Shown: one piece after another, positions 32,085-43,559 of the stretch
How positions within the stretch are numbered: the stretch's first letter is position 1
Layout: every line of letters begins with the position of its first letter
DNA from: Cordylochernes scorpioides
Taxonomy: Eukaryota > Arthropoda > Arachnida > Pseudoscorpiones > Chernetidae
DNA: 64,000 nucleotides
NCBI GenBank assembly: GCA_030710605.1
Contig: CP092879.1
Location: forward strand, 79,399,853-79,463,852
Reading direction: 5' to 3'
Notes under the pieces: model-generated
Databases searched by the model: none
The model's input: the letters and a program-made list of their open reading frames with translations, nothing else
Told to the model about the DNA's origin: nothing
Translations under genes and position numbers: made by a program

Positions 32085-32385
32085 GGGTAGTCTAAAACCA
32101 ATGATTTTCGACCACTACGACTCAGGATCAAATCCCGTATTAGGCTTTTTTTATTTTCTAATTTAAAAAAAATGCTCCAATGGTCCCTATTCTTACAAAA
32201 GTCCAACCCCACCAGTGAATACAAATAACCAAACGGGGCTCTGGCACATTTGTAAGTGCAAAATTCAAACTACTTTTCACATGTGTAGACATGTGGTGTA
32301 CTTACAGTAAAATCAGTCGCTAAATTCTACCCACCATGATTATCATGGCCTGTACCACGTGTACTAGGGATAATAAAAAAAAGTG
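32085..32385 (+). mobile_element. SINE family 1, full length
   Basis: Plus orientation with tRNA-like head (CAGGATCAAATCCCGTATTA), full body and tail CGTGTACTAGGGATAATAAA. Good reference for the family. Confidence 0.85.
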
Positions 32386-33334
32386 TGTGATTCTATAGTT
32401 TCATTTATTTATATGTGTTCGTTCCTTTCAACAAGATGTTTCCTGATTACAATTTAACACCATATTAGGTCTGGAAGGTGTCGTAGCTATCACTGGAATA
32501 TGCAAATTGACGGGATAATTAGCATATTCCGTTTGTTTTAACACAACCATAATATCCGTATTCGCTACAGAAGAACAAACTCAAGTAAAGAAGAAGAGAT
32601 TTTATAAGAGGACGATCTCGTACAAGCTTTCGGCTAAGATGTCTTTCTACGGATACCTGTCTTCTTCTATATTCCATAGGTTTCCACAATACTTTGGCCT
32701 ATCCTGGACGACACACATCGAGTTGGCCTAGATGGATTGACTAACAGTTTTCAAATCTGTGGTATGTAAATAGGTATAAGAGGCCGATATGTAAACATTC
32801 AATCAATGAAATAACTACTGAATAAAACTACAAAATGTAATCAGAAATATCGCGAACATATATAACTAGAAAATATGTAATTATAAATATAAATGTATGT
32901 GACAATATATAAATCGGATATGCAAACCTCTATGCAAATATAATATATATTGTTAAAGCGAGATAACGCGCACCTACGATCCCAATAAAGGAAGAAATGC
33001 CACCAAACGAACCGACGCAGATGTCAAAGAAATAAACAAACAGACGATGAATTAAAATGGCGCGACCTTTTCCTTATCAGACGATACGTCACATAAATCA
33101 ACAAGTGGTTAAGTGGCCGCCATTTTGATTCCAAACATGGATGTTTACAACACAATTTGGCTTCTGTTAAGTGGCAGCAAACTTGGACGTCATTTTGTGT
33201 ATTTAAAACAACGACAATATAGCAATGGCGGCAATAACTGTGTTACATATCCATGATAATTATATACATCTGTGAGATCTGTGACGTAGAAATGAGAAGA
33301 TTTTGGAATCTTAGTGGCGTCAGAATCTAAAGAC
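32386..33334. other. SLC7 intron, no gene seen
   Basis: AT-rich intron DNA. 33110-33135 has GTGGCCGCCATTTTGATTCC, a YY1-like GCCGCCATTTTG motif. 32620-32690 has a decayed hammerhead-like order on minus (GCCGAAAGCTTG). No exon recognised. Confidence 0.5.
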
Positions 33335-33712
33335 GTTGTTTTTTTTATTCTCAAAATATTCTGGTGATGTCTGTGGTATCATCTATCTTGGGAAGACAAA
33401 GTTTTTGAAGAAAACAGCAGTTAGCTCATCTAATGATGCATTTTGGAATCTTAGTGGCGTCAGAATCTAAAGACGATAAGGCACAATTTGGATTATAGAT
33501 TATAAAAATATTCAGTACTTTTGTCTGAAGATGGTAGCAACGCTGTTACCGAAAATTCACACACTATTTATTTATTTGGATTTGGTCTTATTACCTTGTT
33601 TTTAGAATATAAAGACGTTGTTTTTCTTATTCACAAAATATTCTGGTGATGCCTATTGTATCATCTATCTTGTGAAGACAAAGTTTTTGAAGAAAACAGC
33701 AGTTAGGTGTTC
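33335..33712. repeat. Direct duplication of about 105 bases
   Basis: 33335-33440 and 33610-33712 share AAGACGTTGTTTTT, ATATTCTGGTGATG and GTTTTTGAAGAAAACAGCAG. Between them, 33525-33557 reads CTGAAGA, a hairpin GGTA...TACC and GAAAATT on plus, a hammerhead-like order with one core mismatch. Confidence 0.75.
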
Positions 33713-33774
33713 TAATGATGATAGAAATGTGACCGTCTGGAAGAACGCCAATGATGAGATCGATGTGTACTCAC

Positions 33775-33898
33775 CAGAGCCACGGCCTCAGCTCCCATCA
33801 CCTCGCCCACGGACAGCGTGGAGTGGAAAGCGGCGATGGTCAAGGTGTACACCACCGTACACAGGACACAGGAGATGAAGATGGCCTTCGGGAGGTTC
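33775..33898 (-). CDS. SLC7 transporter, exon f (TM7)
   Basis: 124 bases, phase 2 to 0, acceptor TGACCCAG, donor GCTCTG/GTGAGT. It encodes NLPKAIFISCVLCTVVYTLT and the following helix to EAVAL. NLPKAI is the family's TM7 start. Confidence 0.93.
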
Positions 33899-33904
33899 CT
33901 GGGT

Positions 33905-34450
33905 CACACCGACTCATGTCTTAGAAAAACCTTCGGTACATGTCTTAGAAAAACCTTCGGTACATGTCTTAGAAATACCTTGGTACATGTCTTAGAAATA
34001 CCTTGGTACATGTCTTAGAAATACCTTGGAACATGTCTTAGAAATACCTTGGAACATATCTCGGGAATACCTTGGTACAAGGTCCTAGCAACACTCCTAG
34101 GGAACATGTCTTGACAATACCTTGTAACATGTCTCAGCAATACCTTGGAACATGTCTTAGAAATATCTTGGAACATGTCTCGGGAATACCTTGGTACAAG
34201 GTCCTAGCAACACTCCTAGGGAACATGTCTTGACAATACCTTGTAACATGTCTCAGCAATACCTTGGAACATGTCTTAGAAATACCTTGGAACATGTCTT
34301 AGAAAAACCTTCCAACATGTCTTAGAAAAACCTTGGGACATGTCTCGGGAATACCATGGTACAAGGTCCTAGCAACACTCCTAGGGCACATGTCTTAACA
34401 ATACCTTGGAACATGTCTTAACAACACCTTGGAACATGCTAGCAATTCCT
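33905..34450. repeat. Degenerate 23-26-bp minisatellite
   Basis: Units around CATGTCTTAGAAATACCTTG, with higher-order blocks repeating about every 118 bases (AAGGTCCTAGCAACACTCCT). It begins 7 bases upstream of the SLC7 exon f acceptor. Confidence 0.9.
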
Positions 34451-35465
34451 TTGCACGAAGTTTTGAAGAACATTTGTTGATTGTAATTTTGTTTGTAAAA
34501 AACATAAGGCTACACATTAACCAATTATTTATTAAGTCCTCGACGTTTCAGTGGCTGTCCTCAGGGAAAACGTGATCAGTATTGTCCAACGGAGGCTCAG
34601 ACAAAAGAAGTCAAGGTGTACGTCAACGACAGGAGAGACAAAAATGACCGGAGTTGACCCAGTGGTATCACTTATCTACTGCAGACGAAACATCGAACTG
34701 ACAGACATGTCCTCTCTCTCTCTCTCGTCTATTTTGGCTCTGGGAGAGCTTAACTTTGACTATCAAGAAACAGCATTGATTTCATGATAAAATTCTACTA
34801 AGTTGGAACGAACAATTTGAATTAGAGATCAAATTGACAAATGATAACAACATACCACAAATTATTCTATTTTTCTGTTGTAACATTGTACCCAAATTGC
34901 CATGAAAATACTTATAATTTAGACCTTTTACCCTGTGGAAATTGATTCTTTCTCTCCTGGAGAGGACATTCCCCAGATGCAATTCGTACTGTCGTGCCAA
35001 TTTGCATATGTGCTGACACACGGTGTATACATAGAGGGTGTTGTAAGACTTCATTGATTCCATGACACATTGAGTGTAGACCCTAGGTAGACCAAGAATG
35101 TCATAGCGTGTACAAAAGTTATGGAATAAACAATAAAGTGATCATATTTCGAAGCAGACATATTACTAAAGGAAAGTTGCATATAAATGACATATTGGGT
35201 AATATGTAAATACAAAGGAAAGAAAATGAAAAATTTTAAATTGACGAAATTTCGAAATATTTTTATAATGCCACTTTTTAAATATATATATAATTAAAAG
35301 CCATATTTCTACAGCCTGAAATAAATAAAATTTGAACGAGGGAGGGGGGAATGGCTCATCAGTGATGAAGCCTCCAAGCGCAATTTGATGGCTAATAATC
35401 AAGTTTGTACAATCATGCGCAAATAAGGCGCATGGAAGAATTTAGGGTGAAAATGTCGAGCTATA

Positions 35466-35640
35466 AGGTTGTCCCAAAAGTTCATGTTTTTCTTATTACT
35501 TGGCAAATAATATTATTACGGCGAATACATAATAATACAATTACTTTATACATAATACAAAGACCTTATACATAACGGCGAATAATATTGGTATTTCATT
35601 TTTTTGCAAGTCTTTACGAACTTTTGGGAAAACCTTGTAT
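35466..35640. mobile_element. Mariner-like MITE
   Basis: About 175 bases with inverted ends AGGTTGTCCCAAAAGTTC and GAACTTTTGGGAAAACCTT; related to 17810-18200. Confidence 0.75.
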
Positions 35641-35775
35641 ATTCAATGAATGGATAGTCTCTTGTAACTCAAACTTTTTATAAGTTTTAGTTCTAAATAT
35701 AGAACTGAGACACACTCTGTCTCTAGACATGACGGATGCAATGTGAGATTACAGAGAGGTGTTTGGTGATCCTAC

Positions 35776-35820
35776 CTGGTGGGGTCCTTCAGTTCCTGGA
35801 TGACAAAGTTCAGGTAGTTC
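35776..35820 (-). CDS. SLC7 transporter, exon g (45 bases)
   Basis: It encodes NYLNFVIQELKDPT with split codons at both ends (Trp before, Arg after). Acceptor GTTGCAG, donor ACCAG/GTAGGA. A microexon-sized unit inside the conserved WNYLNF block. Confidence 0.9.
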
Positions 35821-35849
35821 CTGCAACCACATCGTCTGTTCAACATACT

Positions 35850-36000
35850 GACACGTGGAAAATTAGGGAAGACAAACTTCAGGATGAGACAGCAATTTAT
35901 TCAAGACAAGAACAAACTATGAAGGATAAACAAAAGATAAGGAATGAGGGAAGTATACAGAGTAGTTAAATATAAACATAAAAAATGATACTCTGTTAAT
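35850..36000 (-). repeat. Dispersed repeat E, copy 3
   Basis: Inverted match to 13875-14042 (CACGTGGAAAATTAGGGAAG, AACAAACTATGAAGGATAAA). Again only about 30 bases from an exon (SLC7 exon g). Confidence 0.75.
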
Positions 36001-36072
36001 ATTAGTGTAAAATATTAAATACTTCGCTAACAATATTGACAGCGCAGGTTCAATGTTCACAATTTACAGTAC

Positions 36073-36107
36073 GACATTTCGGTGATCTACTGTCACCTTT
36101 TTCAATA
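36073..36107 (-). ncRNA. Degenerate hammerhead-like motif
   Basis: The minus strand has a perfect 5-bp stem II (GGTGA/TCACC) and GAAATGTC, but TTGAAAA replaces CTGATGA. Probably an inactive relic. Confidence 0.3.
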
Positions 36108-36232
36108 AAGAAAGTTGACCACAAGTTGACGTTCTGTACAACATGTTACATATTGGTTGGCAGGGGGATGTGCAAATAAGGAGATTTAATGGAGAGTATA
36201 TAAATGCTTTCTAAATAAAGTTATCGAAATTA

Positions 36233-36458
36233 CACTCATGGACAAAACTTAAGGAAGTGGAAAGTCTTTAATATCACCGGTCGTCTGTTTTTATTATTAT
36301 TTGTTTTTATGAAGGAAATAGAGGCAATTTTGTTTATATACACTTGGTTATCTCATCTATCTTCAATAAAGGTCACTGTAATATCTTTCAGAGTTATTGT
36401 CTGAATCCCCGATATACATGGTAAAAGGTACAACTTCCTTAAGTTTTGTCTATGAGTG
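36233..36458 (-). mobile_element. CACTC-family MITE, full length
   Basis: 226 bases flanked by TA, reversed relative to most copies (the GATATACATGG side is at the right). Confidence 0.9.
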
Positions 36459-36932
36459 TAGATTGTGAAGTTTGAAGGAATATCGGTAGATGATCTATTG
36501 ACAATACTGAAGTGAAGATACAGAATGAAGGGAGATGTGGACAAAGGAAGGATTAGTTCGAGGATTTAATAGAACGAAGGTCTGGAATAATTGGACAAAG
36601 AATTGTCCAGAACAGAGTGAAACGGTGTTCCATCATGGCTGTACCACCTCATATGACGAGGTTATTCGAACATGGATCTATGGTGTGAAGTAGTCGTAGC
36701 TGGGACATCAAATTTGCATAATTAGGACCGTAGCTGGAATTTCCTCATTTAGCGTCTCATGAAGTTCTTCCTTCTTAATTGCATAGCGTCTCCCACATTC
36801 CTCGATGGAGCACACAATTGGTTCTGCGACCCGGAACAAAAGGCTTCCAATGAGACCAAATGGACAGGTGAATTCCATTACAGTTCCACAGCCTAACACA
36901 AGGTTCAAAGTTTATAAAACAATTCACATATA

Positions 36933-38340
36933 CACTCGTGGAGACAAAACTTAAGGAAGTTGTACCTTTCACCATGTATATCGGGATTCAGACAATAACT
37001 CTGAAATATATTACAGTGACTCTTATTGAAGACATACGAGATGACCAATATACACTCATGGACAAAACTTAAGGAAGTTGTACCTTTCAGCATGTATATC
37101 GGGATTCAGACAATAACTCTGTAAGATATTACAGTGACCTTTATTGAAGACAAACGAGATAACCAAGTGTGTATATACTCATGGACAAAAGTTAAGGAAG
37201 TTGTACCTTTTACCATGTGTATCGGGATTCAGACAATAACTCTGAAAGATATTACAGTGACCTTTATTGAAGACAAACGAGATAACCAAGTGTGTATACA
37301 CTCATGGACAAAACTTAAGGAAGTTGTACCTTTTACCATGTGTATCGGGATTCAGACAATAACTCTGAAAGATATCACAGTGACCTTTATTGAAGACATA
37401 CGAGATGACCAATATACACTCATGGACAAAACTTAAGGAAGTTGTACCTTTCAGCATGTATATCGGGATTCAGACAATAACTCTGTAAGATATTACAGTG
37501 ACCTTTATTGAAGACAAACGAGATAACCAAGTGTGTATACACTCATGGACAAAACTTAAGGAAGTTGTACCTTTTACCATGTGTATCGGGATTCAGACAA
37601 TAACTCTGAAAGATATTACAGTGACCTTTATTGAAGACATACGAGATGACCAATATACACTCATGGACAAAACTTAAGGAAGTTGTACCTTTCAGCATGC
37701 ATATCGGGATTCAGACAATAACTCTGTAAGATATTAAAGTGACCTTTATTGAAGACACACGAGATAACCAAGTGTGTATACACTCATGGACAAAACTTAA
37801 GGAAGTTGTACCTTTTACCATGTGTATCGGGATTCAGACAATAACTCTGAAAGATATTTCAGTGACCTTTATTGAAGACACACGAGATAACCAAGTGTGT
37901 ATACCCTCATGGACAAAACTTAAGGAAGTTGTGCCTTTTACCATGTGAATCGGGATTCAGACAATAACTCTGAAAGATATTTCAGTGACCTTTATTGAAG
38001 ACACACGAGATAACCAAGTGTGTATACACTCACGGACAAAACTTAAGGAAGTTTTACCTTTTAGCATGTATATTGGAATTAAGACAATATTACACTCTTT
38101 AAAAAAAAACTTAAGGAAGTTGTACCTTTTAGCATGTATATTGGAATTAAGACAATATTACACTCTTAAAAAAACTTAAGGAAGTTGTACCTTTTAGCAT
38201 GTATATTGGAATTAAGACAATATTACACTCTTAAAAAACTTAAGGAAGTTGTACCTTTTAGCATGTATATTGGAATTAAGACAATATTACTCTTAAAAAA
38301 ACTTAAGGAAGTTGTACCTTTTAGAATGTATATCGGAATT
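36933..38340 (+). repeat. Largest CACTC-family MITE array
   Basis: About ten units near 120 bases joined at TATACACTC, then four to five shorter units (50-65 bases) with a poly-A-containing start (CTCTTAAAAAAACTTAAGG). No right inverted repeat closes the array. Frames such as those containing KEVVPF and TITLKDITVTFIED arise from the repeat. Confidence 0.93.
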
Positions 38341-38344
38341 CAGA

Positions 38345-38847
38345 CAACTTCCTTTGGGATGGATAATTGTGTTTGCAGAGTTGTGAAACCGTATTTTTGC
38401 AGCCTTGGTCTGAATAGAAGGGATGTGTTCTGCAGGTCACGTCCTACATGGCGTCGTCTGTTCTACCATCGAGGTCACCATGTCTGCCGTGTCCTTCCAT
38501 CAGTTTCTCAACAGGAATCTCCATTTTTCTTGGACACGCTTCCCATTTTTGTACTAGAAAGAAAATGGCATTCCAAAGACAGGTTCGTTTAACCTTTTTA
38601 AAAGAGTTATGTTAAATGAAAAGAAATGCCAACATGTGTCGGACATGCATTTTTAAACCAAAAATAACAGCCCTATATCGACGTCTTCAGGGCATAAACT
38701 ATGTCAGACTTTACAGAACGCCCATGTTGCGGCAGATTTCTGTTGTCTACAAAGTCAATCTGTGAACTCATCTGTAATTTACCCCCATCGGTGTAAATTA
38801 GTTTTAAAAATGAATTCTTCACTACAGATGAGGATGTCAGTACAACG
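38345..38847. other. SLC7 intron, no gene seen
   Basis: 38345-38600 is open on plus for about 80 codons (NCVCRVVKPYFCSLG) but has no family match or splice support. The rest is non-coding. Confidence 0.4.
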
Positions 38848-39175
38848 TGGTACAGGCCATGATAATCATGGTAGGTAGAATTTGACGACTGCTTTTACTT
38901 TAAATGCACAACATTATCATGGTGGGTAGAAGTTGGCGACTGCTTTTACTGTAAGTACACCACATGTCTACACATGTGAAAAGCTTTTGCACATACAAAT
39001 GTGACAGAGCCCTGTTTAGTTACTTGCACAAGCTGTGAGGTTGGACTTTTACAAGAATCAGGGGCCATTGGAGCATTTTTTTTTTCAATTAGAAAATAGT
39101 ATCCAATGCGGGATTTGTACTAGGGTCGTAGCGGTCGGAAACCAACAGTTTAGACCATACGTCTACCGATCCCCT
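38848..39175 (-). mobile_element. SINE family 1 with duplicated tail
   Basis: The tail region (GGCCATGATAATCATGGTAGG) appears twice, near 38855 and 38917, followed by body and a decayed tRNA-like head. Confidence 0.75.
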
Positions 39176-39190
39176 TGTCAGTACAATATA

Positions 39191-39650
39191 CAGTTAAACC
39201 TGTCTATAGCGCCCCCTCTAAATAGCGCCTCCCTCTCTATAGCGACCGATTTTAAATACGTAGTACGATGCGATTTACATTAAAAGTGAGCTGTCTATAG
39301 CACCCCCTCTCTATAGCGACCGATTTTAAATACGTAGTACGATGCGATTTACATTAAAAGTGAGCTGTCTATAGCACCCCCTCTCTATAGCGTTCGATTT
39401 TAAATACGTAGTACGATGCGATTTACATTAAAAGTGAGCTGTCTATAGCACTCCCTCTCTATAGCGCCGATTTTAAATACGTAGTACGATGCGATTTACA
39501 TTAAAAGTGAGCTGTCTATAGCACCCCCTCTCTATAGCGCCGATTTTAAATACGTAGTACGATGCGATTTACATTAAAAGTGACCTGTCTATAACACCCC
39601 CTCTCTATAACACCCTGGTGAGTCCCAAGAGCTATAGACAGGTTTAACTG
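39191..39650. mobile_element. CAGTTAAACC MITE with internal tandem expansion
   Basis: Inverted ends as in 12524-12701, next to TA. The inside is five units of about 75 bases (TTTTAAATACGTAGTACGAT, ACATTAAAAGTGAGCTGTCT). Confidence 0.88.
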
Positions 39651-39805
39651 TAATCACAGCTGATTGGCCCAACACTACCTGTGGTGGTCAAACACTCTCC
39701 ATCACACCTGTATTAGATTTTATCATTGTCCTCATTATCTATTCTGATGGGGAAACTTTGATAAAATAAATCCTCCTGTCAAACACGTTAGCGTCCTTCT
39801 TTATT

Positions 39806-40208
39806 TACACCCATGGACAAAATTTAAGGAAGTGGATAGTGTAGGATTAAAACTCTTAAAATCGCGACCATTAAAAACAATAATAAACATTAAGAGGACA
39901 TTAATGTTTATTATTGTTTTTAATGAAGTGGATAGTGTTTGATATCGCCGGTCGTCTTTTTTTTTTTTTTGAACATTTGGTTATCTCGTGTGCCTTCAAC
40001 AAATGTCACTGTAATATCTTTCAGAGTTATTGTCTGAATCCCGATATACATGCTAAAAGGTACAACTTCCTCAAGTTTTGTCCATGAGTGTATATTGGTT
40101 ATCTCGTGTGTCTTTAATAAAGGTCACTGTAATATCTTTCAGAGTTATTGTCTGAATCTCGATATACATGGTAAAAGGTACAACTTCCTTAAGTTTTGTC
40201 CATGAGTG
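39806..40208 (-). mobile_element. CACTC-family MITEs, nested pair
   Basis: Reversed copy with two GTTTTGTCCATGAGTGT ends (40075-40091, 40194-40210) and an inverted repeat TTATTGTTTTTAAT near 39870-39925. Confidence 0.8.
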
Positions 40209-40265
40209 TTTATACCAAAAGGCTAAAATAGATTGAAATAAATCAGCCAAATTCAGACAAAATCC

Positions 40266-40297
40266 AACATCGTGGTTTCGGGCTAGGCCCTCATCAG
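40266..40297 (-). ncRNA. Hammerhead-ribozyme-like core, best preserved
   Basis: The minus strand reads CTGATGA, a perfect 4-bp stem II with 3-base loop (GGGC-CTA-GCCC), GAAAC and a short stem III closing GT-T. All core bases match the hammerhead consensus. It lies in a decayed repeat within the SLC7 intron. Stem I partners are not clear. Confidence 0.6.
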
Positions 40298-40464
40298 TAC
40301 AGGGGCGTCTGCAATTTCGTAGCAGACTACAAGAGGAGTTATGAAATCAGCCGATACTGTCAATTTCGCGCCAAAACTGTGACATTCACTTGAACTTACC
40401 CTTCTACTTAGCAAATACCGAAAAAAATATTTTAATGCATTTAATAAATGCATTTTATGGATTT

Positions 40465-40665
40465 ATGGATTCTTGCAAAAGTCTAACCCCACCAGCGAGT
40501 GCAAAGTAACCAAACGGGGATCTGGCACATTTGTAAGTGCAAAGTCGAACTGCTTTTCACATGTGTAGACATGTGGTGTACTTACAGTAAAAGCAGCCGC
40601 CAACTTCTACCCACCATGATTATCATGGCCTGTACCATGTGTACTAGGGATAAGTAAAAAAAATT
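40465..40665 (+). mobile_element. SINE family 1, body and tail
   Basis: The plus orientation starts within the body (CAAAAGTCTAACCCCACCAG) and ends GTACTAGGGATAAG with an A run. Confidence 0.8.
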
Positions 40666-41309
40666 ATGGATTTATTGAGAAGGTAGAAGCTCACCCTATT
40701 TGCATATGAATACCAATCATCCCACACCATTCTTGTGTAATGAACCCATCACACGGGACAAAAGACAAGATTCCCGTCACGCGCGCCAAGTTGAGAAGAA
40801 GGCAATTAAATGCCATACGAGATTTTGAAGAAGCCTGAAAAACAATTTTCCAGGAGGGCGAATCATTTGTCGGGTAACCTAGCAACGCCCAATCGATGCA
40901 GACGACCTGGAATCGCCCTGGAGGATGAGATTAATGTCATCTGCTTCCTAAATACTTCGTCTGCTGAGTGGATGGATCGGCTACGGAGAATTAGGGTTGT
41001 GCATACGACGGAATGTGGGTCGTCTGCGGCGTTGGCTTAGACGGTGGAGTTAAAGGGCAAAGGTGAACTTTGTCTTCTGCGCAGGAATACCGCCCCCGGG
41101 GATTCTCCCAGTTTACCCAGAGCTGCCAACAACGGTCATCACATCATCTGTCTATAAATTCCTACTTTTGAAATGACCATAAAACTTCTTGGCAATACAA
41201 ATTATATATTTATAATTGTATGTAATTCTACTGTCCTCACTATGTCCATAGTTCATCTAAAATACCCATTCCAAGAGTCTAGTAACGGTAACACTATAAA
41301 TGGAAGTTA
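40666..41309. other. SLC7 intron, no supported gene
   Basis: 40810-41040 is open for 76 codons and GC-richer than its surroundings, but has no recognised motif. No splice sites support it. Confidence 0.4.
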
Positions 41310-41470
41310 GAAAAATGTAATATAACAGCGGTATGGTAGATTAAACTGGCGAAACCGCTGGGAGGGTTTACCACTGATGAGCCAGGCCCTCTCATTAATT
41401 TTTCCATTGCAGTAAGGGCAGTAGAAATTGTTTAATTTCAAAAAGAATCTTACGCGTCTAAAATAGTTTC
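41310..41470 (-). mobile_element. S-type foldback MITE
   Basis: Minus orientation, conserved CGAAACCGCTGGGAGGGTTT and GGGCAGTAGAAATTG end. Confidence 0.78.
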
Positions 41471-41732
41471 GAATTTTCACAAATATAGTTCTTAAAATTA
41501 AGAGACTTCGGCTAGTAGTACGTTTTAAATGCGTCTTGCCAACGTATAAAAAGCTGTGGTGGTTAATTGACGACAATCCACATAAAACATTTACCTTATA
41601 AAATCAAGCCTTTTTATTACAATCACTATGGCTACACCTCGCTATTGCTATTATATTCAGACAACCAAAAAGAATGAGAGGAAGAATAATACAATCAATT
41701 AAATAGAAAAAATATATATATATAAATTATAT

Positions 41733-42010
41733 TGTAGCGAAGTGAAATTGCTGGCTCAGCAACCCTGGAGCTGACGTCACTTCCTGTGGAGGTTACCCTT
41801 GCGAGGCCGCGTGGCTACGAGACATTATTCTTTGCTCTCTCTCCTTTGTTTACTATTTTAAATATAGCTATTTCTAGATATCACTCAATTATAATTAATT
41901 AATTCATTCATATTTCTCGTTTGTTCTTCTTTTGACCTCGGTTTGTTTGGTTAATAAAAATAACGTTCTTCGTTTGTGGATCACCGACTCTACCTTTCTG
42001 CTACGCTACA
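41733..42010. mobile_element. Solo LTR
   Basis: 278 bases that begin TGTAGCG and end CGCTACA, the TG...CA form of an LTR, flanked on both sides by ATAT (41729-41732 and 42011-42014). Contains a CRE (TGACGTCA, 41772-41779) and an AATAAA signal at about 41957. No internal retroelement region is nearby, so it is a solo LTR. Confidence 0.7.
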
Positions 42011-42325
42011 ATATATAGATAATAAAAATTTTGCATATTTGCAACAAACAAATATGAATTTTCAAAAGCAAATAAAATTTACATAAAATAGAAAAACAAA
42101 ACAATAATTTTTACATGTCCCCTACAAAGCCAACAAGCTGTATACCGTGGATTTGCCATAACTGGCGTTGTGGCTCATTCATTAACATAACATGTGAAAG
42201 ATGTTTACCAGGGTGATGTGCCATCGTTTTGATGCCTATTTAAAGGGAGAGGTGCCTCTCTCTGTACATGAATATCATCCTCCAGCAATTATATATTGTG
42301 TTAAGGTTTATATTGAAGAAATTTT

Positions 42326-42720
42326 CACGTTATAAAAAGTCAGTGGACAAGTAGGTAACACCCTCGATTCCTGACAGCCATGAACTGGGATTAAATCCAG
42401 AGTTAACATTTTGTTTGATATGTAAATAACCTTCACATATTATTCACTGTTTCAATTATCATGAACTAGGTTGCTCTTGCTGAGCGGTACCTATTAATGT
42501 GAATTTGAACCAGGAATTTGAATTTCACGTTATAAAAAGTCAGTGGACAAGTGGGTAACACCCTCCATTCCTGACAGTCATGAACTGGGATTAAATCCCA
42601 CGTTAAAATTTTGTTTAATATGTGAATAACCTTCACATTCATTGTTGTAAATATCATAAACTAGGTTGTTCTTGTTGAGCGGTACCTAATAAAGTGATTT
42701 TGGAACTTTGGAATTTCACG
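42326..42720 (+). mobile_element. SINE family 2, two tandem copies
   Basis: Each starts near TTTCACGTTATAAAAAGTCAGTGGACAAG (a tRNA-like head with GGGATTAAATCC as B box) and ends TTGAGCGGTACCTA(A)T. Boundary near 42525. Confidence 0.75.
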
Positions 42721-43559
42721 TTATTTGTAAAATGTTCTCTCTGTTTCTGATGATATTTGTGTACTAGAGGTTTTTCCACATAGAGAATGGGAATTTTCAT
42801 GGGATGTGGATTCCGGTTTCAGGGATTTGAGGTCAGGGTTGCCACCTGGTTTATTGATTGCGGTAAAAAAGTTGTGTTTGACGCCTACACGACGTCCATT
42901 GCATAACTTGTGGAGATTTACGTCTGCTTTCCAAATGTGATTTCATCAGCTTTCCGTGGCTTTATAACCCTGTTTTTTGGTGCAGCTAAATATATCTTAC
43001 ATTCCTGCCGATAGATGGCAGTGACATGGACACCATTTAATTCAACATAAACCAGTTGAAAATACACTAAGTACATAGTGGGAAAACCTTGCAACCCTTC
43101 TGGAAAGTCATTGTCCATAGATGACCAGACTTAAGTCTGGAAATCAAAGACTGTTGTTCTCTTGGGAGGACAGAACCAGTGCTTGTCCCTCCTGCTCTGT
43201 ACCAGTCATGTGCAGCATTAGATTACCATTCCTGCATTTAATTCAACAGAATATGCAAATTTGAGAGGGACCAGTAATTTTGTTTATTGATAACAACGAG
43301 GCAAACCTCCCTTTCCTCGCAGGCGATAAACTGCAATAAGACAGGCTGCATGAGGTGTGTTGAAAATTAATTGATCGTCAAGGTGCCTATATTGAAAAAT
43401 AGCAAATGTTCAAAACCTTCCCAACAATATATGCAAAGTTGTAAATAACTTCCATTTTCCATGAAAAAAAAAAAAAGGAGACCTTACTTTTCAATACACC
43501 CTCGTAGGATTTATAATCACAATCACTAATTCCTATTGTTGATTTTTATAACCATCAAA
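42721..43559. other. SLC7 intron, no gene seen
   Basis: Intron sequence without recognised repeat or coding frame. 43010-43030 contains the GATAGATGGCAGTG text seen in foldback elements. Confidence 0.5.

Noticed and set aside
34540-34582. Hammerhead-like order (CTGAGGA, CAG-CCA-CTG, AAACGTC) on minus
   Set aside because: The stem II closing G would have to serve also as the first base of GAAA, and CTGAGGA breaks the core.
36933-38340. Frames with KEVVPF and TITLKDITVTFIED repeats
   Set aside because: Translations of the CACTC MITE array; identical text appears at many loci in all orientations.
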